From the NCBI GenBank assembly GCA_019136435.1, contig JAGVUD010000382.1, positions 1 through 51,731 of the forward strand: a stretch of 51,731 nucleotides of DNA, written 5' to 3'. The position numbers were made by a program, and so were the translations under genes. Shown here in pieces: positions 15,384 through 25,700 of this stretch. The DNA comes from Armatimonadota bacterium. GTDB lineage: Bacteria; Armatimonadota; UBA5829; DSUL01. The notes beneath the pieces are model-generated. The model ran no database searches. It was not told the origin of the DNA and worked only from the letters and a program-made list of their open reading frames with translations. The first letter of the stretch is position 1. Each line of letters starts with the position of its first letter.

Positions 15384-17084
15384 TCAGTGAGCCTTCTCCA
15401 GCGCATCCAGAATGCGGGCGCGGGCTTTGCGGAACTCGGACGGGTCGAGCGTGTAGTCGGTCATCGAGCGCACGACCGAATCGCAGATCTGCCGCGCGTC
15501 GGCGTCCTTTGAGCGCGAAAGCAGGCGCAGAAGCTCGTAGTCCTCTATCCCGTCCCGCATCGCCTCCAGCCGGATCGAGAGCAGAAGCCCGCGCGCGCTC
15601 GGGTACACCAGGTGCGAGTCGCCCGGCGGCAGGTGCGTGTCGCCTCCCCAGTTGGGCTCAAGAAGCGTAAACGGCTCGCCCTGCCAGTAGTTGAACCCCC
15701 AGTGCAGGTAGCCGGGCATGGAGTACTTGAAGTTCATCCAGTGCAGCAGGCGCGTACTGAGAAGATGGTAATCAATGAAGCGGTTCATGTAGCGCCCCCT
15801 GGGAGCGAGGCAGGTGTAGAACCAGAGCTGATCGCCGAGCTTCCGGCGGCCGTCGAAGAAGTCCATGTTCTGGTCAATCTCCGGCGGCTGCGGCACCCAG
15901 ATGTCCACCGACCCCGCCACCTCCCGGCACATGGTGGCGTCAATGGTCTTCAGCTTCGGGGCGAACTCGCGCACCATGCCCGCCAGCGTGTTGTAGCTTG
16001 CCGCGTTCGCGGGGATGGGCTCGTCGGCGATGTGCTGGACGTACCTGTCCAGCCACCCGGTCTTTTCGAGATGCGCCTGCAGCGCCGGAAGGAACTGCGA
16101 CAGGAACTCCCGCTGCTCCGGGCTGGTTCCCTTCGGCTTGCCCCAGTCCTTGACCTTGCCATCAGGGAGCGTGGTGCGCACGCGGTGGACATCGAAGTCC
16201 TTCGCCTCCCAGTCGCCGCGCCCGCCGATATGCCCGCCCTCGATGATCTCGAGCGCCCCGGCCTTTTCGAAGAGCGCGACCCAGCGGTCCAGCCGGGAGA
16301 AGTCGAACGTGAGGCGGCCGCCGGCGTCCTCAGTGGCGGTGATCAGGTCGAAGATCGGAGTGATGACCACGTTCTGGCGGTGGCTCGCCATCACGGCGGC
16401 ATAGCCCTCGAGATTCTTCCAGAAAGCCTCGCTCCACAGCGCGGGGCCTTCGCCGCCCGCGATCTTGTGAATCGAAAACCAGTTCGTGATACTCAGCGTC
16501 CGCTCGTCCGGAAGCAGAACGTCCCGGACACGGATGGAGACCGGCACACTGAAGCGCTCGTCGCCGCAGAACACATGCACAGCCGACGAATACTTGCCCG
16601 GCGCGGCGCCCTTCGGCACGTACACGGTCAGCCAGACGGGCTGGTTCTTGCCCGGGGCGCACTCGACGCTCTTCTTGCTCAGAATCGGGTCGGGGATGTC
16701 GGCCGGCGGGGCTGTAACCAGATGCTCGGGCGGGGTGTCCTTCGTGCCGATCTTGACCGGCACGAACCCGAGAAACGCGGCCTGCACGCGGGGCTTCGGC
16801 CCTCCGGGCCCCGTGACGGGATCAATCTGCACCGTCACCTTCGCGGCCTGATCGCCCGCGGTCACCACAACCTGCGCGCTCTCGTATTCGTTGCGCGCGG
16901 CATCAATCGAAATTGCCTCAGGCGACTGAGCCGGCGCTGGCGTGACGGGCAGAATCTTCGATAGCGAGTCGGCCACCCACACCCGCGCCTTCTGCTGCCC
17001 GGCGAAGGCCGGGGCGGCGGACAGGGCAAGAAGCACGAACAGGCTCAGGACGGCAAGCGGCAGACGGTCTGGACAGAACAACAT
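15384..17084 (-). CDS. DUF4091 / GH123-like secreted glycosidase
   Basis: A 566-residue exported protein with a signal peptide at about 1-29 ending APAFA. Residues 35-190 form the beta domain that precedes the catalytic part in GH123-like proteins. Residues 195-500 look like a TIM barrel with HIADEP at 351-356: an Asp-Glu pair at the place where GH123 enzymes carry their catalytic acids. The C terminus holds the DUF4091 signature DGIEDYELL (511-519). The start used (ATG with GAGGAG upstream) is 42 codons inside a longer open frame whose extra N-terminal part has no signal-peptide character. It is probably a glycoside hydrolase, possibly acting on N-acetylhexosamines as GH123 does; activity is inferred from the fold only. 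Confidence 0.85.
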   Translation of the reverse strand: MLFCPDRLPLAVLSLFVLLALSAAPAFAGQQKARVWVADSLSKILPVTPAPAQSPEAISIDAARNEYESAQVVVTAGDQAAKVTVQIDPVTGPGGPKPRVQAAFLGFVPVKIGTKDTPPEHLVTAPPADIPDPILSKKSVECAPGKNQPVWLTVYVPKGAAPGKYSSAVHVFCGDERFSVPVSIRVRDVLLPDERTLSITNWFSIHKIAGGEGPALWSEAFWKNLEGYAAVMASHRQNVVITPIFDLITATEDAGGRLTFDFSRLDRWVALFEKAGALEIIEGGHIGGRGDWEAKDFDVHRVRTTLPDGKVKDWGKPKGTSPEQREFLSQFLPALQAHLEKTGWLDRYVQHIADEPIPANAASYNTLAGMVREFAPKLKTIDATMCREVAGSVDIWVPQPPEIDQNMDFFDGRRKLGDQLWFYTCLAPRGRYMNRFIDYHLLSTRLLHWMNFKYSMPGYLHWGFNYWQGEPFTLLEPNWGGDTHLPPGDSHLVYPSARGLLLSIRLEAMRDGIEDYELLRLLSRSKDADARQICDSVVRSMTDYTLDPSEFRKARARILDALEKAH

Positions 17085-17206
17085 GGGCGCAATCTCCTCG
17101 GGCGACTGGTTCGCGAGCGACGGGCATTTGTCCTTCAGGCGGCGCGGTGGCCGGCGGTGTCCTGGCGCCCGATCGTGGGCAGCCCGATCTCGGCCCATGC
17201 ATCGCA

Positions 17207-18205
17207 TCATCGGGGAATGTCCACCGGCTCTCCTGTCTCCGCCGAAAGGTAGGCGGCCTCAGCGAGCGCAATCGCCGCGCGCCCGTCGTGTCCATCGAAG
17301 ATCATCGGCGTCCCCTGCGTGATGGCGTCCACCCAGGACCGGACTTCCTCGCGGTAGGGCTCCTCCTTCTCGATGGACGCGGGATCAATGACGGTGGGCT
17401 CGGCGTCTCCGGCCGCATAGCGAATCTGTCCGCCGAAGCCCCCGCTCATCAGGGCGCCGCGTTCACACTGAATCGTCACATCGTAAGCTCCGATGCTCGA
17501 GCCGATGCCGCCGTACAGGAACCCCACCCCGCCGTTCTCATACTCCAGTTGCACGAAGGCCGTGTCCTCGTAGTCTATCGGCGCCCCGCTGAAGTTGCCG
17601 GTCTTCGCGAACACCGAACGCGCCTCACCCATAATCTGGCGCATGAAGTCCAGTTCGTGCACGTGGACCTCGTAAAGGATGCCGCCGCACTGCCGCTTGC
17701 TCGCGCGCCACCCGTGCGCGAAGCCACCAACGGAGCCAATGCGAGTCACCGCCATGGCGCGAGGACTTCCAAGCTCGCCCGAGCCGACGATCTGACAGGT
17801 CTTCCAGAAGGGCCCGATCAGGCGAAGGACCTGCCCCACCATCAGCTTCACCCCGGCGTTGTCCGCCGCTTCGATCATCCGGTCGCAATCGCGCACGCTT
17901 AGCGCCATGGGCTTCTCGCAGAAGATGTGCTTCCCGGCCCGCGCGGCTTCGATCGTGATCTCCGGGTGCAGGTCGTTCGGAGTCGCAACGATCACCCCGT
18001 CAAGATCGCCGCCGATGAGTTCGGAAACCGACCCGGCGCGCGCAAGGCCGCCGCCCTCTTCCCCCGCAATCGCTTCCGCGGCCCGCTCGACCGCCTCGGC
18101 ATCGGGGTCGAACAGAGCCACGACTTCCGCACTATCGAGATGGTGGCACTCTCTTGCGACGTGGGTACCCATCCCGCCGCAGCCGATCAGACCAACACGC
18201 ACCAT
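17207..18205 (-). CDS. Gfo/Idh/MocA family NAD(P)-dependent oxidoreductase
   Basis: A 332-residue cytoplasmic enzyme. The N-terminal Rossmann fold has VGLIGCGGMGTH (4-15), the family lysine is in EKP (97-99), and the C-terminal alpha/beta domain has the GGILYEVHVHELDFM segment with the conserved Asp and two His. Members oxidise or reduce sugars and cyclitols, or hydrolyse glycosides through a transient 3-keto intermediate. The ATG chosen has AAGGAG ten bases upstream; a longer frame reaches into the preceding gene. It lies in a run of secreted glycan-degrading genes, which suggests processing of an imported or released sugar. The precise substrate is unknown. Confidence 0.92.
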   Translation of the reverse strand: MVRVGLIGCGGMGTHVARECHHLDSAEVVALFDPDAEAVERAAEAIAGEEGGGLARAGSVSELIGGDLDGVIVATPNDLHPEITIEAARAGKHIFCEKPMALSVRDCDRMIEAADNAGVKLMVGQVLRLIGPFWKTCQIVGSGELGSPRAMAVTRIGSVGGFAHGWRASKRQCGGILYEVHVHELDFMRQIMGEARSVFAKTGNFSGAPIDYEDTAFVQLEYENGGVGFLYGGIGSSIGAYDVTIQCERGALMSGGFGGQIRYAAGDAEPTVIDPASIEKEEPYREEVRSWVDAITQGTPMIFDGHDGRAAIALAEAAYLSAETGEPVDIPR

Positions 18206-18248
18206 TGCTCCGCGCTCCTTGTCCAGCGAAATGAAACCTGCCCGGGCG

Positions 18249-19766
18249 CTACAGGTCGGGCGCGCCCTTGTCAAGCTCGGTGTTGATGTCCGCCGGGAGG
18301 TACGAATACAGGTCGGCGTTCTTCAGGAAGAACCGCACCTTCTTGTCGCCCTCCAGCATACCCCCCGGGAAAGCCTTCGTCTTCCAGGCGATCTGGCCCC
18401 GGACAGAGTCGCCGGCGAACGGCACGCAGTCCTCGCGGGCAAACCCCTTGAGCACATTGTTGTCGCGGTCGAGCAACTCCGCCGTGACGTATCCGCCCGG
18501 CTGCGTGACGGCATTGACGGTGACCCTGGGGGTGCGGAAGACCTCGCGCCGGCTGATGAACGAGCCCTCCGTTGCCCCCGCCCGCATCGAGCAGAACCCG
18601 TCGAGCCGCATCGTCGCCAGCCCGATCTCCGCCTTGATACCCTTGTAGTCGTCGTGAACCTGGTCGAAGCCGCCGTAGTAAAAGTAGAGCTCGTCGCCCA
18701 CGATGACGGGCGCGCGCGCCGTGAAGATCATCCCCGAATCGAAGCTCCCCTTCTCCCCGAGCGCGATGAACGGCTCGCGGTCGCGCGGGCGTGTCCAGTT
18801 GATCAGGTCCCAACTCCACGCCATCTGCACGTCCACCGTGCAGTCGCTGCCGATCTGCGCTTCGTTCATGCGGTTCGCCGAGTACGGCCCGTACTTGAGG
18901 TAACGCGAGTGATACATCCAGGGCAGCCCGATGTACATACCCTGGTACGGAAACACCGGCATTCCGTATACCTGAGTCGCATCCGGGTCGAGGTCGTCGG
19001 CGACGAAGACGGCCGTTTCGACAGGCTTGCGCCACTTGATGCCGTCCTGCGACACCGCGATGCCAGCCGCCCTGTGCCTGCGGCTGGCCGTTTTCCATGT
19101 GGATGTGTACAGCTTTGTGTAAGGGTTATAGAAGAAGTTGGTCACATCGGAGCTCTTGAAGAGCTGCGACTTCTCGGGCGAGGCGTCCCAGTTGAACTTC
19201 AGCCCGTCGGACGAAAAGCCCACCGACGGGCCGCTCTGCCGCCCGAACCCGTACATCGCGTACTCCCGTCCCGGAGATGGCGACAGGTTCTTGATGACGC
19301 TCGAGACGCTGCAGGTGTTGTCGCCGACGATGTTGTTCGCCTTCGACCCCTTCCAGTCAACCAGACCGAGCCGCGGGCGCTCCCACTTGATGCCGTCTGG
19401 CGATTCGGCGTAGCAGGCCATGGTGTGCAGGCCGCTCCCCTCGACATCGGTCAGGCAGTTGTACCACATCCGCAGCTTGCCGCCGTCCCACATCACCGTC
19501 CCGTAGAGATACGGCCCCCACCCCTCCCACTCGTAGGTTCGGGGCAGCACGGGGTTGGCGGGGTGCTTGCGGGGAGCGTGAAACACGCGCTGGAGGCCGC
19601 GCGACTCCTCGACAACCATCGCGTCGAGAAAAAGCCGCCGGAACGGCGCCGATCCCGCCAGCGACTGTTCGAGCGTCAAGGCCGGCCCGGGCCCGGGGGC
19701 CTCAGCCGCGCAACCGGCCGGAGCCATTACGAGCGCCCCGGCGAACAGCAGAAAGCACTTCTTCAC
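18249..19766 (-). CDS. Five-bladed beta-propeller glycosidase-like protein, paralogue 1
   Basis: A 505-residue exported protein starting at GTG with GAGGAG nine bases upstream. The leader may be a signal peptide or, less likely, a lipoprotein signal (PAGC). Residues 40-380 resemble the GH32/43/68 propeller, with repeated SPDGIKWERP, SSDGLKFNW and SQDGIKWRKP strands and a WSWDLINW strand. A C-terminal beta-sandwich ends in the signature VRFFLKNADLYSY. The same two-domain layout and C-terminal signature recur in the genes at 32772-34208 and 37269-38653. Catalytic residues cannot be assigned with certainty. Many proteins of this type are annotated only as hypothetical or GH32-like. Confidence 0.8.
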   Translation of the reverse strand: MKKCFLLFAGALVMAPAGCAAEAPGPGPALTLEQSLAGSAPFRRLFLDAMVVEESRGLQRVFHAPRKHPANPVLPRTYEWEGWGPYLYGTVMWDGGKLRMWYNCLTDVEGSGLHTMACYAESPDGIKWERPRLGLVDWKGSKANNIVGDNTCSVSSVIKNLSPSPGREYAMYGFGRQSGPSVGFSSDGLKFNWDASPEKSQLFKSSDVTNFFYNPYTKLYTSTWKTASRRHRAAGIAVSQDGIKWRKPVETAVFVADDLDPDATQVYGMPVFPYQGMYIGLPWMYHSRYLKYGPYSANRMNEAQIGSDCTVDVQMAWSWDLINWTRPRDREPFIALGEKGSFDSGMIFTARAPVIVGDELYFYYGGFDQVHDDYKGIKAEIGLATMRLDGFCSMRAGATEGSFISRREVFRTPRVTVNAVTQPGGYVTAELLDRDNNVLKGFAREDCVPFAGDSVRGQIAWKTKAFPGGMLEGDKKVRFFLKNADLYSYLPADINTELDKGAPDL

Positions 19767-19799
19767 GTTAGTATACTCCTCAAGATGCAGCCGGGAGGC

Positions 19800-22670
19800 C
19801 TAACGAAGCGGCTCACCCTGGCTGATTACCGTCACATTGGCGCGGGCGGACAGGCCCGCTTTACCCTGGCACGAGAACCCGATCTCGTTGACCCCGCGCG
19901 CAAGCGTCGGCGGCACGCCCCGCGGGGTAACGTCGCGGACGAACGCGCCGCTCTGCGCGAACAGCTTGCAGTCGGTCATGGAGCGGAACTCGACATAACC
20001 CCCGCTTTCGATCTCGCAGGGGAACTCGATGGCGCGGCCAGCGATCGTGACCCTCGGATTGCGCAGGGTGTTGCCCCTCACTGTCAGCGCCCTGACAGGA
20101 CCCATCAATGCTGTGACTTCCCTGCCGGCCGGGATGTTGCCCAGCCACAGGCCAAAATACCCGACCTGATCGTAATGGACGAGTTCGCGGAACATCGCAT
20201 AGACATTACTGGAGTACGGCCACTGGCAGGATTCCGAGCGCTCGCCTTCGGGCTCGATGAGTTCGAAATAGCGCCAGCCGGTGAAGTCAAGATGGATGTA
20301 GTGATCAGCGATGCCAGTAGAAAGATGGATCGGGCTGCGGACCTGCAGGTTGAGCGTGGCGCCGCTGCCGTCGCCGCGCATCCACACACCGAGCGCCTGA
20401 CGGTCGCCGAGGTTGATGGACGGGTCCATCGTGATGCCGCGCTCGCACCACGCCGGCCCCTCTCCCGTCGAACGCTGCCCGTGCTCGATCGGGGAGAACG
20501 CGGCCTCCCCGCCGCCCTCCACGCGCGGAGCGGAGGCCCTGAGCAGTCCATTGCCCGCTCCGTCCTCGTCCGAACGTTCGAGCGCCGCGGTGACCCCGGA
20601 GCTGGCCGAGACCCTGTCGAAGCGCGAAAGGTCGCTGAAATCCGTGAGAGTCACGTTCTCGGGCGCGTCGTAAGCATCGGCCGACCAGAGCGCTTCGACT
20701 CTGATAGCCGGCTCCTGCGCCGCGAACCTGTTCCGCACCGTCCAGGACGCCTTGCCGTTCTTGCCACAGACAGCCTTGTGCTTCGCATAGTCCACCGGCC
20801 GCACCTCCGGCTTGCCGGAGGCTGCCCTGCGGACCGTGAAATCGCTGCCCGGCTCGCGCAGTTTCGCCTTGATCGAGTCGGACAGTTCCCCGGACAATCG
20901 CACGTCCTCGCAGCGCCCGATGACCTCGCCCAGGCGCGCCAGAGCGTCGTTCGCCTTGATCGTGTCCGGGTCAACGCCCATCATCGCGATGCCGCAGTCC
21001 GTGCCGATGGCTTTGCAGCAGAGATACTCGATGTCGTCGCTGAACGTCCGCTCGGTCTGCGAGCTGGCCGCCGGTTTCATCGCCCACCAGCCAAGTTGTC
21101 CCGGCAGGAACATGCGGGAGTTGGCTTCGTTGGACCGGCAGTGGATGTCAATGAACTTCTTGTGGCTGCGGGAAGGATGGTCCCAGGCGCCCATGCGCGA
21201 GCGCACGAACCAGAGATGATGGTGGAAGGTGCTCATCTCCTGCAGCGCGGGGCGCTCGAGATGCTTCCAGATCTCGAAGACGAACTTCGAGCCGTAGTGC
21301 CACGCGTTTTCGTGCCCGCCCAGGATGCCTTCGCCGTCGAGCGCGTCGAGGTAGATCATATCGAACCCGCACTCGTTGAACACCTCGGCGGTGCGGGCGG
21401 CGACCTCTTCGAGCAGCGTCGAGTCGCCGTCGGGCGTGAACAGCCCGAAGCACTCCTTGAGATGCCCGACCTTCGCGCCCTTCGCGTGAGCGGCGGCCTT
21501 CGTGCCCCACGCTCCGCGCTGGCAGCCGGTGAAGCCGTAGGGCGCTGTCTTGGAGACCCCGGTATAGACGATGAGTTCGTCGTCTATCTGCACGGTCACG
21601 CTGTTGTGCACGAAGAATCCGGTGATTGTGGACATCTTCTCGGTGGACTCATCCGTCGGCACAACGGCCGCGTCCGCGGCGATGTCGGCGCTCAGCGTGA
21701 AGACGGCGTCTTTTCCGAGGCGCGGATCGGGCACGGGGCTCACCCATTCGCAGTCTTTCGCGAGGAAGAAGGCGTAGGTGTGCAGACCGGCCTTGATGCC
21801 GGCGGCGTGCAGCATGTCCACAACCGCCTTCAGGCTCTTGCGCCCCTCCGGATACCATCCCGGATGCGGGCGAAGATCACCGAAGCGGTGCGATGAACCG
21901 CCGTGGAAGTCAATCTGGGTGATGCCGAGCTTCTTCGCGAGAGCGATCCACTCGGGTGCGGTCTCCAACGTCAGATTGCCGAAGTTGAAGAGATAGGACT
22001 CGCGGTTGGCGTCCGAGTCGAGCGCCCACGGGCCGCCGATGGACGAGTGGGGCAGTTCCGGGGCATCGGTGACGGCCTGCTGCATAACGCCGCGGAGCTT
22101 CTCCGCGGGGCAGCCGATGATGGCGATGCCCGTACCCTCGAACCCGAAGCGCGGATACGCCAGCCCGCGCAGAAGCTTGTTCGCGCCCGGAAGCTCGGGC
22201 ACGTTGGTTCTGACGTTGCGCGCAAGCGCGCACCCCGCGAACGGGTCTCTCTCGCCTTTGGCCGCGGAATCGAGAGTGATGTTGGCAAGCGACAGCTTCT
22301 CGATGCCCTCGCCCGTGAAGGAGCGGACTTCGAGGATGAGGTACTCCGGCTTCTGCGTGACCTGCACCTCGGCTGCCGCGCCCGTCTCCCCGAACGCGAG
22401 TTTGAGGATGCCGCCGCTGAACGATGCGGAGCTGGCCCCGTACTCTGTGCCGTTCTTCCAGACACTGGCGCACCACGACGGCGCGTCGCTCAGGCGGTCG
22501 CTGCCTGTCTTGCGATCGGCAAACCGCACGTTCCGCCCGTTCGGGCTGATCTCATAGACAAGGTGTCTGGTCTCGAACTTGATTGGTGTTTTCTGCATAT
22601 CCTCTGCGCAATCCGCGGCGAGCGACAGCGCCAGAACAAGCGCCGCCGCCGCACTGAACACACGTGGCAT
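19800..22670 (-). CDS. Large secreted protein with a TIM-barrel glycosidase-like centre
   Basis: A 956-residue protein with a signal peptide (1-22). Residues 30-215 look like an N-terminal beta-supersandwich (VYEISPNGRNVRFADRKTG). Residues 230-620 have TIM-barrel strands: ITQIDFHGGSSHRFGD, GIKAGLHTYAFF and GFDMIYLDALDGEG; the last, with Asp residues at a strand end, resembles the nucleophile strand of clan GH-D and related alpha-glycosidases. C-terminal parts (about 680-950) are beta domains resembling a CBM. The family is not one I can name with confidence. It lies 33 bases upstream of the propeller gene and 73 bases downstream of the amidase, all on one strand. A role in glycan cleavage is inferred. 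Confidence 0.72.
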   Translation of the reverse strand: MPRVFSAAAALVLALSLAADCAEDMQKTPIKFETRHLVYEISPNGRNVRFADRKTGSDRLSDAPSWCASVWKNGTEYGASSASFSGGILKLAFGETGAAAEVQVTQKPEYLILEVRSFTGEGIEKLSLANITLDSAAKGERDPFAGCALARNVRTNVPELPGANKLLRGLAYPRFGFEGTGIAIIGCPAEKLRGVMQQAVTDAPELPHSSIGGPWALDSDANRESYLFNFGNLTLETAPEWIALAKKLGITQIDFHGGSSHRFGDLRPHPGWYPEGRKSLKAVVDMLHAAGIKAGLHTYAFFLAKDCEWVSPVPDPRLGKDAVFTLSADIAADAAVVPTDESTEKMSTITGFFVHNSVTVQIDDELIVYTGVSKTAPYGFTGCQRGAWGTKAAAHAKGAKVGHLKECFGLFTPDGDSTLLEEVAARTAEVFNECGFDMIYLDALDGEGILGGHENAWHYGSKFVFEIWKHLERPALQEMSTFHHHLWFVRSRMGAWDHPSRSHKKFIDIHCRSNEANSRMFLPGQLGWWAMKPAASSQTERTFSDDIEYLCCKAIGTDCGIAMMGVDPDTIKANDALARLGEVIGRCEDVRLSGELSDSIKAKLREPGSDFTVRRAASGKPEVRPVDYAKHKAVCGKNGKASWTVRNRFAAQEPAIRVEALWSADAYDAPENVTLTDFSDLSRFDRVSASSGVTAALERSDEDGAGNGLLRASAPRVEGGGEAAFSPIEHGQRSTGEGPAWCERGITMDPSINLGDRQALGVWMRGDGSGATLNLQVRSPIHLSTGIADHYIHLDFTGWRYFELIEPEGERSESCQWPYSSNVYAMFRELVHYDQVGYFGLWLGNIPAGREVTALMGPVRALTVRGNTLRNPRVTIAGRAIEFPCEIESGGYVEFRSMTDCKLFAQSGAFVRDVTPRGVPPTLARGVNEIGFSCQGKAGLSARANVTVISQGEPLR

Positions 22671-22743
22671 TGTTACCCCCTGAAGCCGGTTCCCGGCATC
22701 AGGGCCTGGTTAGGGATCAGTGCGGCTTTGACCTCCCCCGGCG

Positions 22744-25700
22744 CTACTGTCCCGCGAGATCGTCCTGGCTTCTGAGCAGCAGCACGGGGCCATCTTCGCC
22801 GCTGAGGATGCCCGTGACAACCACGAACGAGCCTGCCGGAGGAGGCGTGACCGACACTCCCGCGTCGGAATACCGGACACTGAGCGAAGCGCCGCCATCG
22901 CTGAGCGTGAACAGACCAGCGGCCGTGTCAACCGAACTGACCCGGCCGGCCGCGCTCATGAGAAGCCCGACTCTGTCCGGGCCTGCCGCGGCGACGAGGT
23001 CGCGGGTGTTGCAGAAGAGCGGCCGAGCGGGCTGTGAGGCGCCCTCGACGTAACGGCACGGGATGACCGTCCAGGCCCCGCCAATGCTTGCCACGCGGCC
23101 GAACACCGTGACGCGCGACCCGCGAGCGGGCACGGGAAGCGCGGCCAGGGCCGTCCAGTTCGCCAGCGCGCCCGCCGAGCGATCGGGCATCTGGACTGCC
23201 GCGAACGGATCGCCCGCGCCGGCCGTCACAGCCAGCGGCAGCAGCCAGGCCTGCCCACCCGCGGCAAGTCTTGCCTGCCCGATGCTGCCAGCGCTCACAG
23301 GATGCGCGGCGGCAGCTTCGCCGCCCGCGCCCGCCCAATCGAAGTACGCACCGCCCGCGCCCGGGCTTCCGCCCGCACCCGGGCTCCGGCCCGCAAAGAG
23401 CCAGCCATAGCCGGGGCCGGGGGGGAAGTCCCGCGCCGCCATTGCCACCGGCCCCGCGCCCGCGTCGTAGCTCGCCTGAACAGTCCCGCCCGAGTGCCAG
23501 ACGCTGAGCGCGACCGGCCCCGGGGAGAGTCCGGGTATCTGCTGCACCGCCTCAGACGCGCCCGGCGTTCTGACGGTCCAGACCGCCGTGACACTGCCTC
23601 CCGGGTCCGTCCTGAGCGCGAGCTTCGCGGTTGAGGCATTTTCCATCGGCAGCCCCTGCCCCGCGACCAGCGCGACCCCGCTTTCGTGTGCGCCGGAGGA
23701 AGGGACTGCCGGTGTGACGCTGGCGCTGACGCTCATCTGCCCGTCGAACGCCTGCGCGGTTATGAGATCGCTGCCCGCATGCCCTCCCGAGCCCGAATAC
23801 GCAATCCCCAGCCTGCCCGACGCAACCGTCGGCTGGCCACCGGCGGCGCCAGCAAGTATCCAGTTGGCGGAGTTGAGCGCACCGCCGGTGAACTCGTCAG
23901 TGAATCCCTCATCGGCGGCGACGCTGATGGGCGAGACGCGCTGGTTGATCACGTGACGGCGATAGTCGCCATGGAACAGCGCGACTGTGTACGCCCCGGA
24001 CGGGGCCCCGGCGGGGATCGTGAGCGCGCACGGAAACACCGCCGATCCGCCCGCGGGAAGCGGCACGTTGCGCAGCAGGTCGAGCACGTAAGACGGGCGT
24101 CCGGACGAGTGCGTCAGCGTCGCCCAGAGATCGAGGCTCAGGGGGAAATCAAGCGAGCTGGAGGGCATCCACTGCAGCGGCAACGTCTGGCCCGGCTTCG
24201 CCGACGCCGGAAGTCCACTGATGCTGATGCCGGCCGACCCGGCTGGCGGCAGCAGGAAGCGTACCGCATCCTCCATCACGCTGTCCCTTGCGTCGCGGGT
24301 CAGGAGCGTCTCGAAGGGATACCCGAGAAACACCACGCGCCAATCGCCCGAGAAGACCGCCGCCGCGCCGTCGGCGGTGCCGCCCACGTAGTTCTGCGCA
24401 ACCTGTCCGCCATTGGCGATGACCCTGTCAGGGAAGGCAACGTCATACATCGCGCCCGAACCGTTGCTGAACCCGAACACGCCCGTGGATGCGGCCGCGG
24501 GGAAGGCGGTGAGCTTGAGCGCCTCCTGCATCTGCGTCAGATGCAGCATATGGTCGTCGCCGGTCGTGCCCTGGTAGGAACGGATCCGCAGCAGGCCCAG
24601 GTCCACCGTGGACTCGAGCGTCATGCCCGTCGCGTCCGTGCCCGAGGCGGCCACGCGGGACGCGCCGACAGCCTGTATGATCGCGTCGGCGCACTCGCGG
24701 GTGCTGGCATACGTGCCCGGCACAAGCTGCGAATGCGTCATCGTGAAGGTGATCCGGCTGTGCGCGGCGCGCAGGGCCATCCGCGCGAACTCCCGTATCT
24801 GGTTCGGATCGGGCACGGTCTGCCCGTTGACCGTCACGTAGCCCGCGTAGAGCGAATCGGCCAGCACGATGTCGGTGATCATCCCGTCGTACTCGGGATA
24901 CTTGAGAATCTGGCGCACCGCGCCGTATCCCGCGCTGAAAGATGTGAGAGCGAGACGGCCGATTCCGATCGGGCGGCCGTACACCTGCGTCAGACGATCT
25001 CGCGCCTCAGCCAGGATGGAGCGGAACAGATGGCGGTCAGAAAACGGCGTCGAGTACGCCGCGGACAGCCCGCCGTAGTTGATGACGATCAGAACCCCCG
25101 ATTTGCCGGACTGCAGCAGATTCTGCAGGGCCACGCTGTCGGCGCCATGGAAGTGAACCGTGACGTCCGCATGATCGAGCGGGGGTTGGTATCCATCCGG
25201 GATGTAGAGCGTGCCCGTCGAGAGCGCATACGACGACGCGCCGCCCGGAGAAGGAGGTGGAGGGTCCGGCAGTGGGGTGAAGGGCACGGCTGTCCCGGTG
25301 ACGTGGTACGTGTTCGCGTCATCGCCGCCATAACGGACTTTGAGCACTTCGCGGACGAACAGGCTGTCGGCGTCCGCCGGGTCGGTGTTGCGGTCCAGGT
25401 CGTAGAGGATCTCCGCGCCGCTCACGAACAGATGCCCACCGCCCTGGGCATACGCGCGGATGAGCGCCTGCTCGGCAGCGGTGAAGGAGTAGTACGTGTC
25501 CGGCTGTCCGGCCACCACATTCGCCTGACGCCCCGCCGCCCAGTCCACGAGAGCGTAGCGGTTCAGGTCTACCTCGCCCGACGACACCGCCTCGTTGGAG
25601 GCCGAATCGAACGCCTTTCCCAGCCGGTGGAGCGAGCTGGCGTGCTGGATGACATAGTCGAACGTGTTGACCCACTCCGGGCGCTCGCGGGCGGGGCTGC

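Noticed and set aside
17859-21896. 1345-codon plus-strand open frame
   Set aside because: It lies antisense to three well-supported genes (oxidoreductase, propeller, barrel protein), is Arg/His/Val-rich and has no family features; it is a by-product of high GC codon use.
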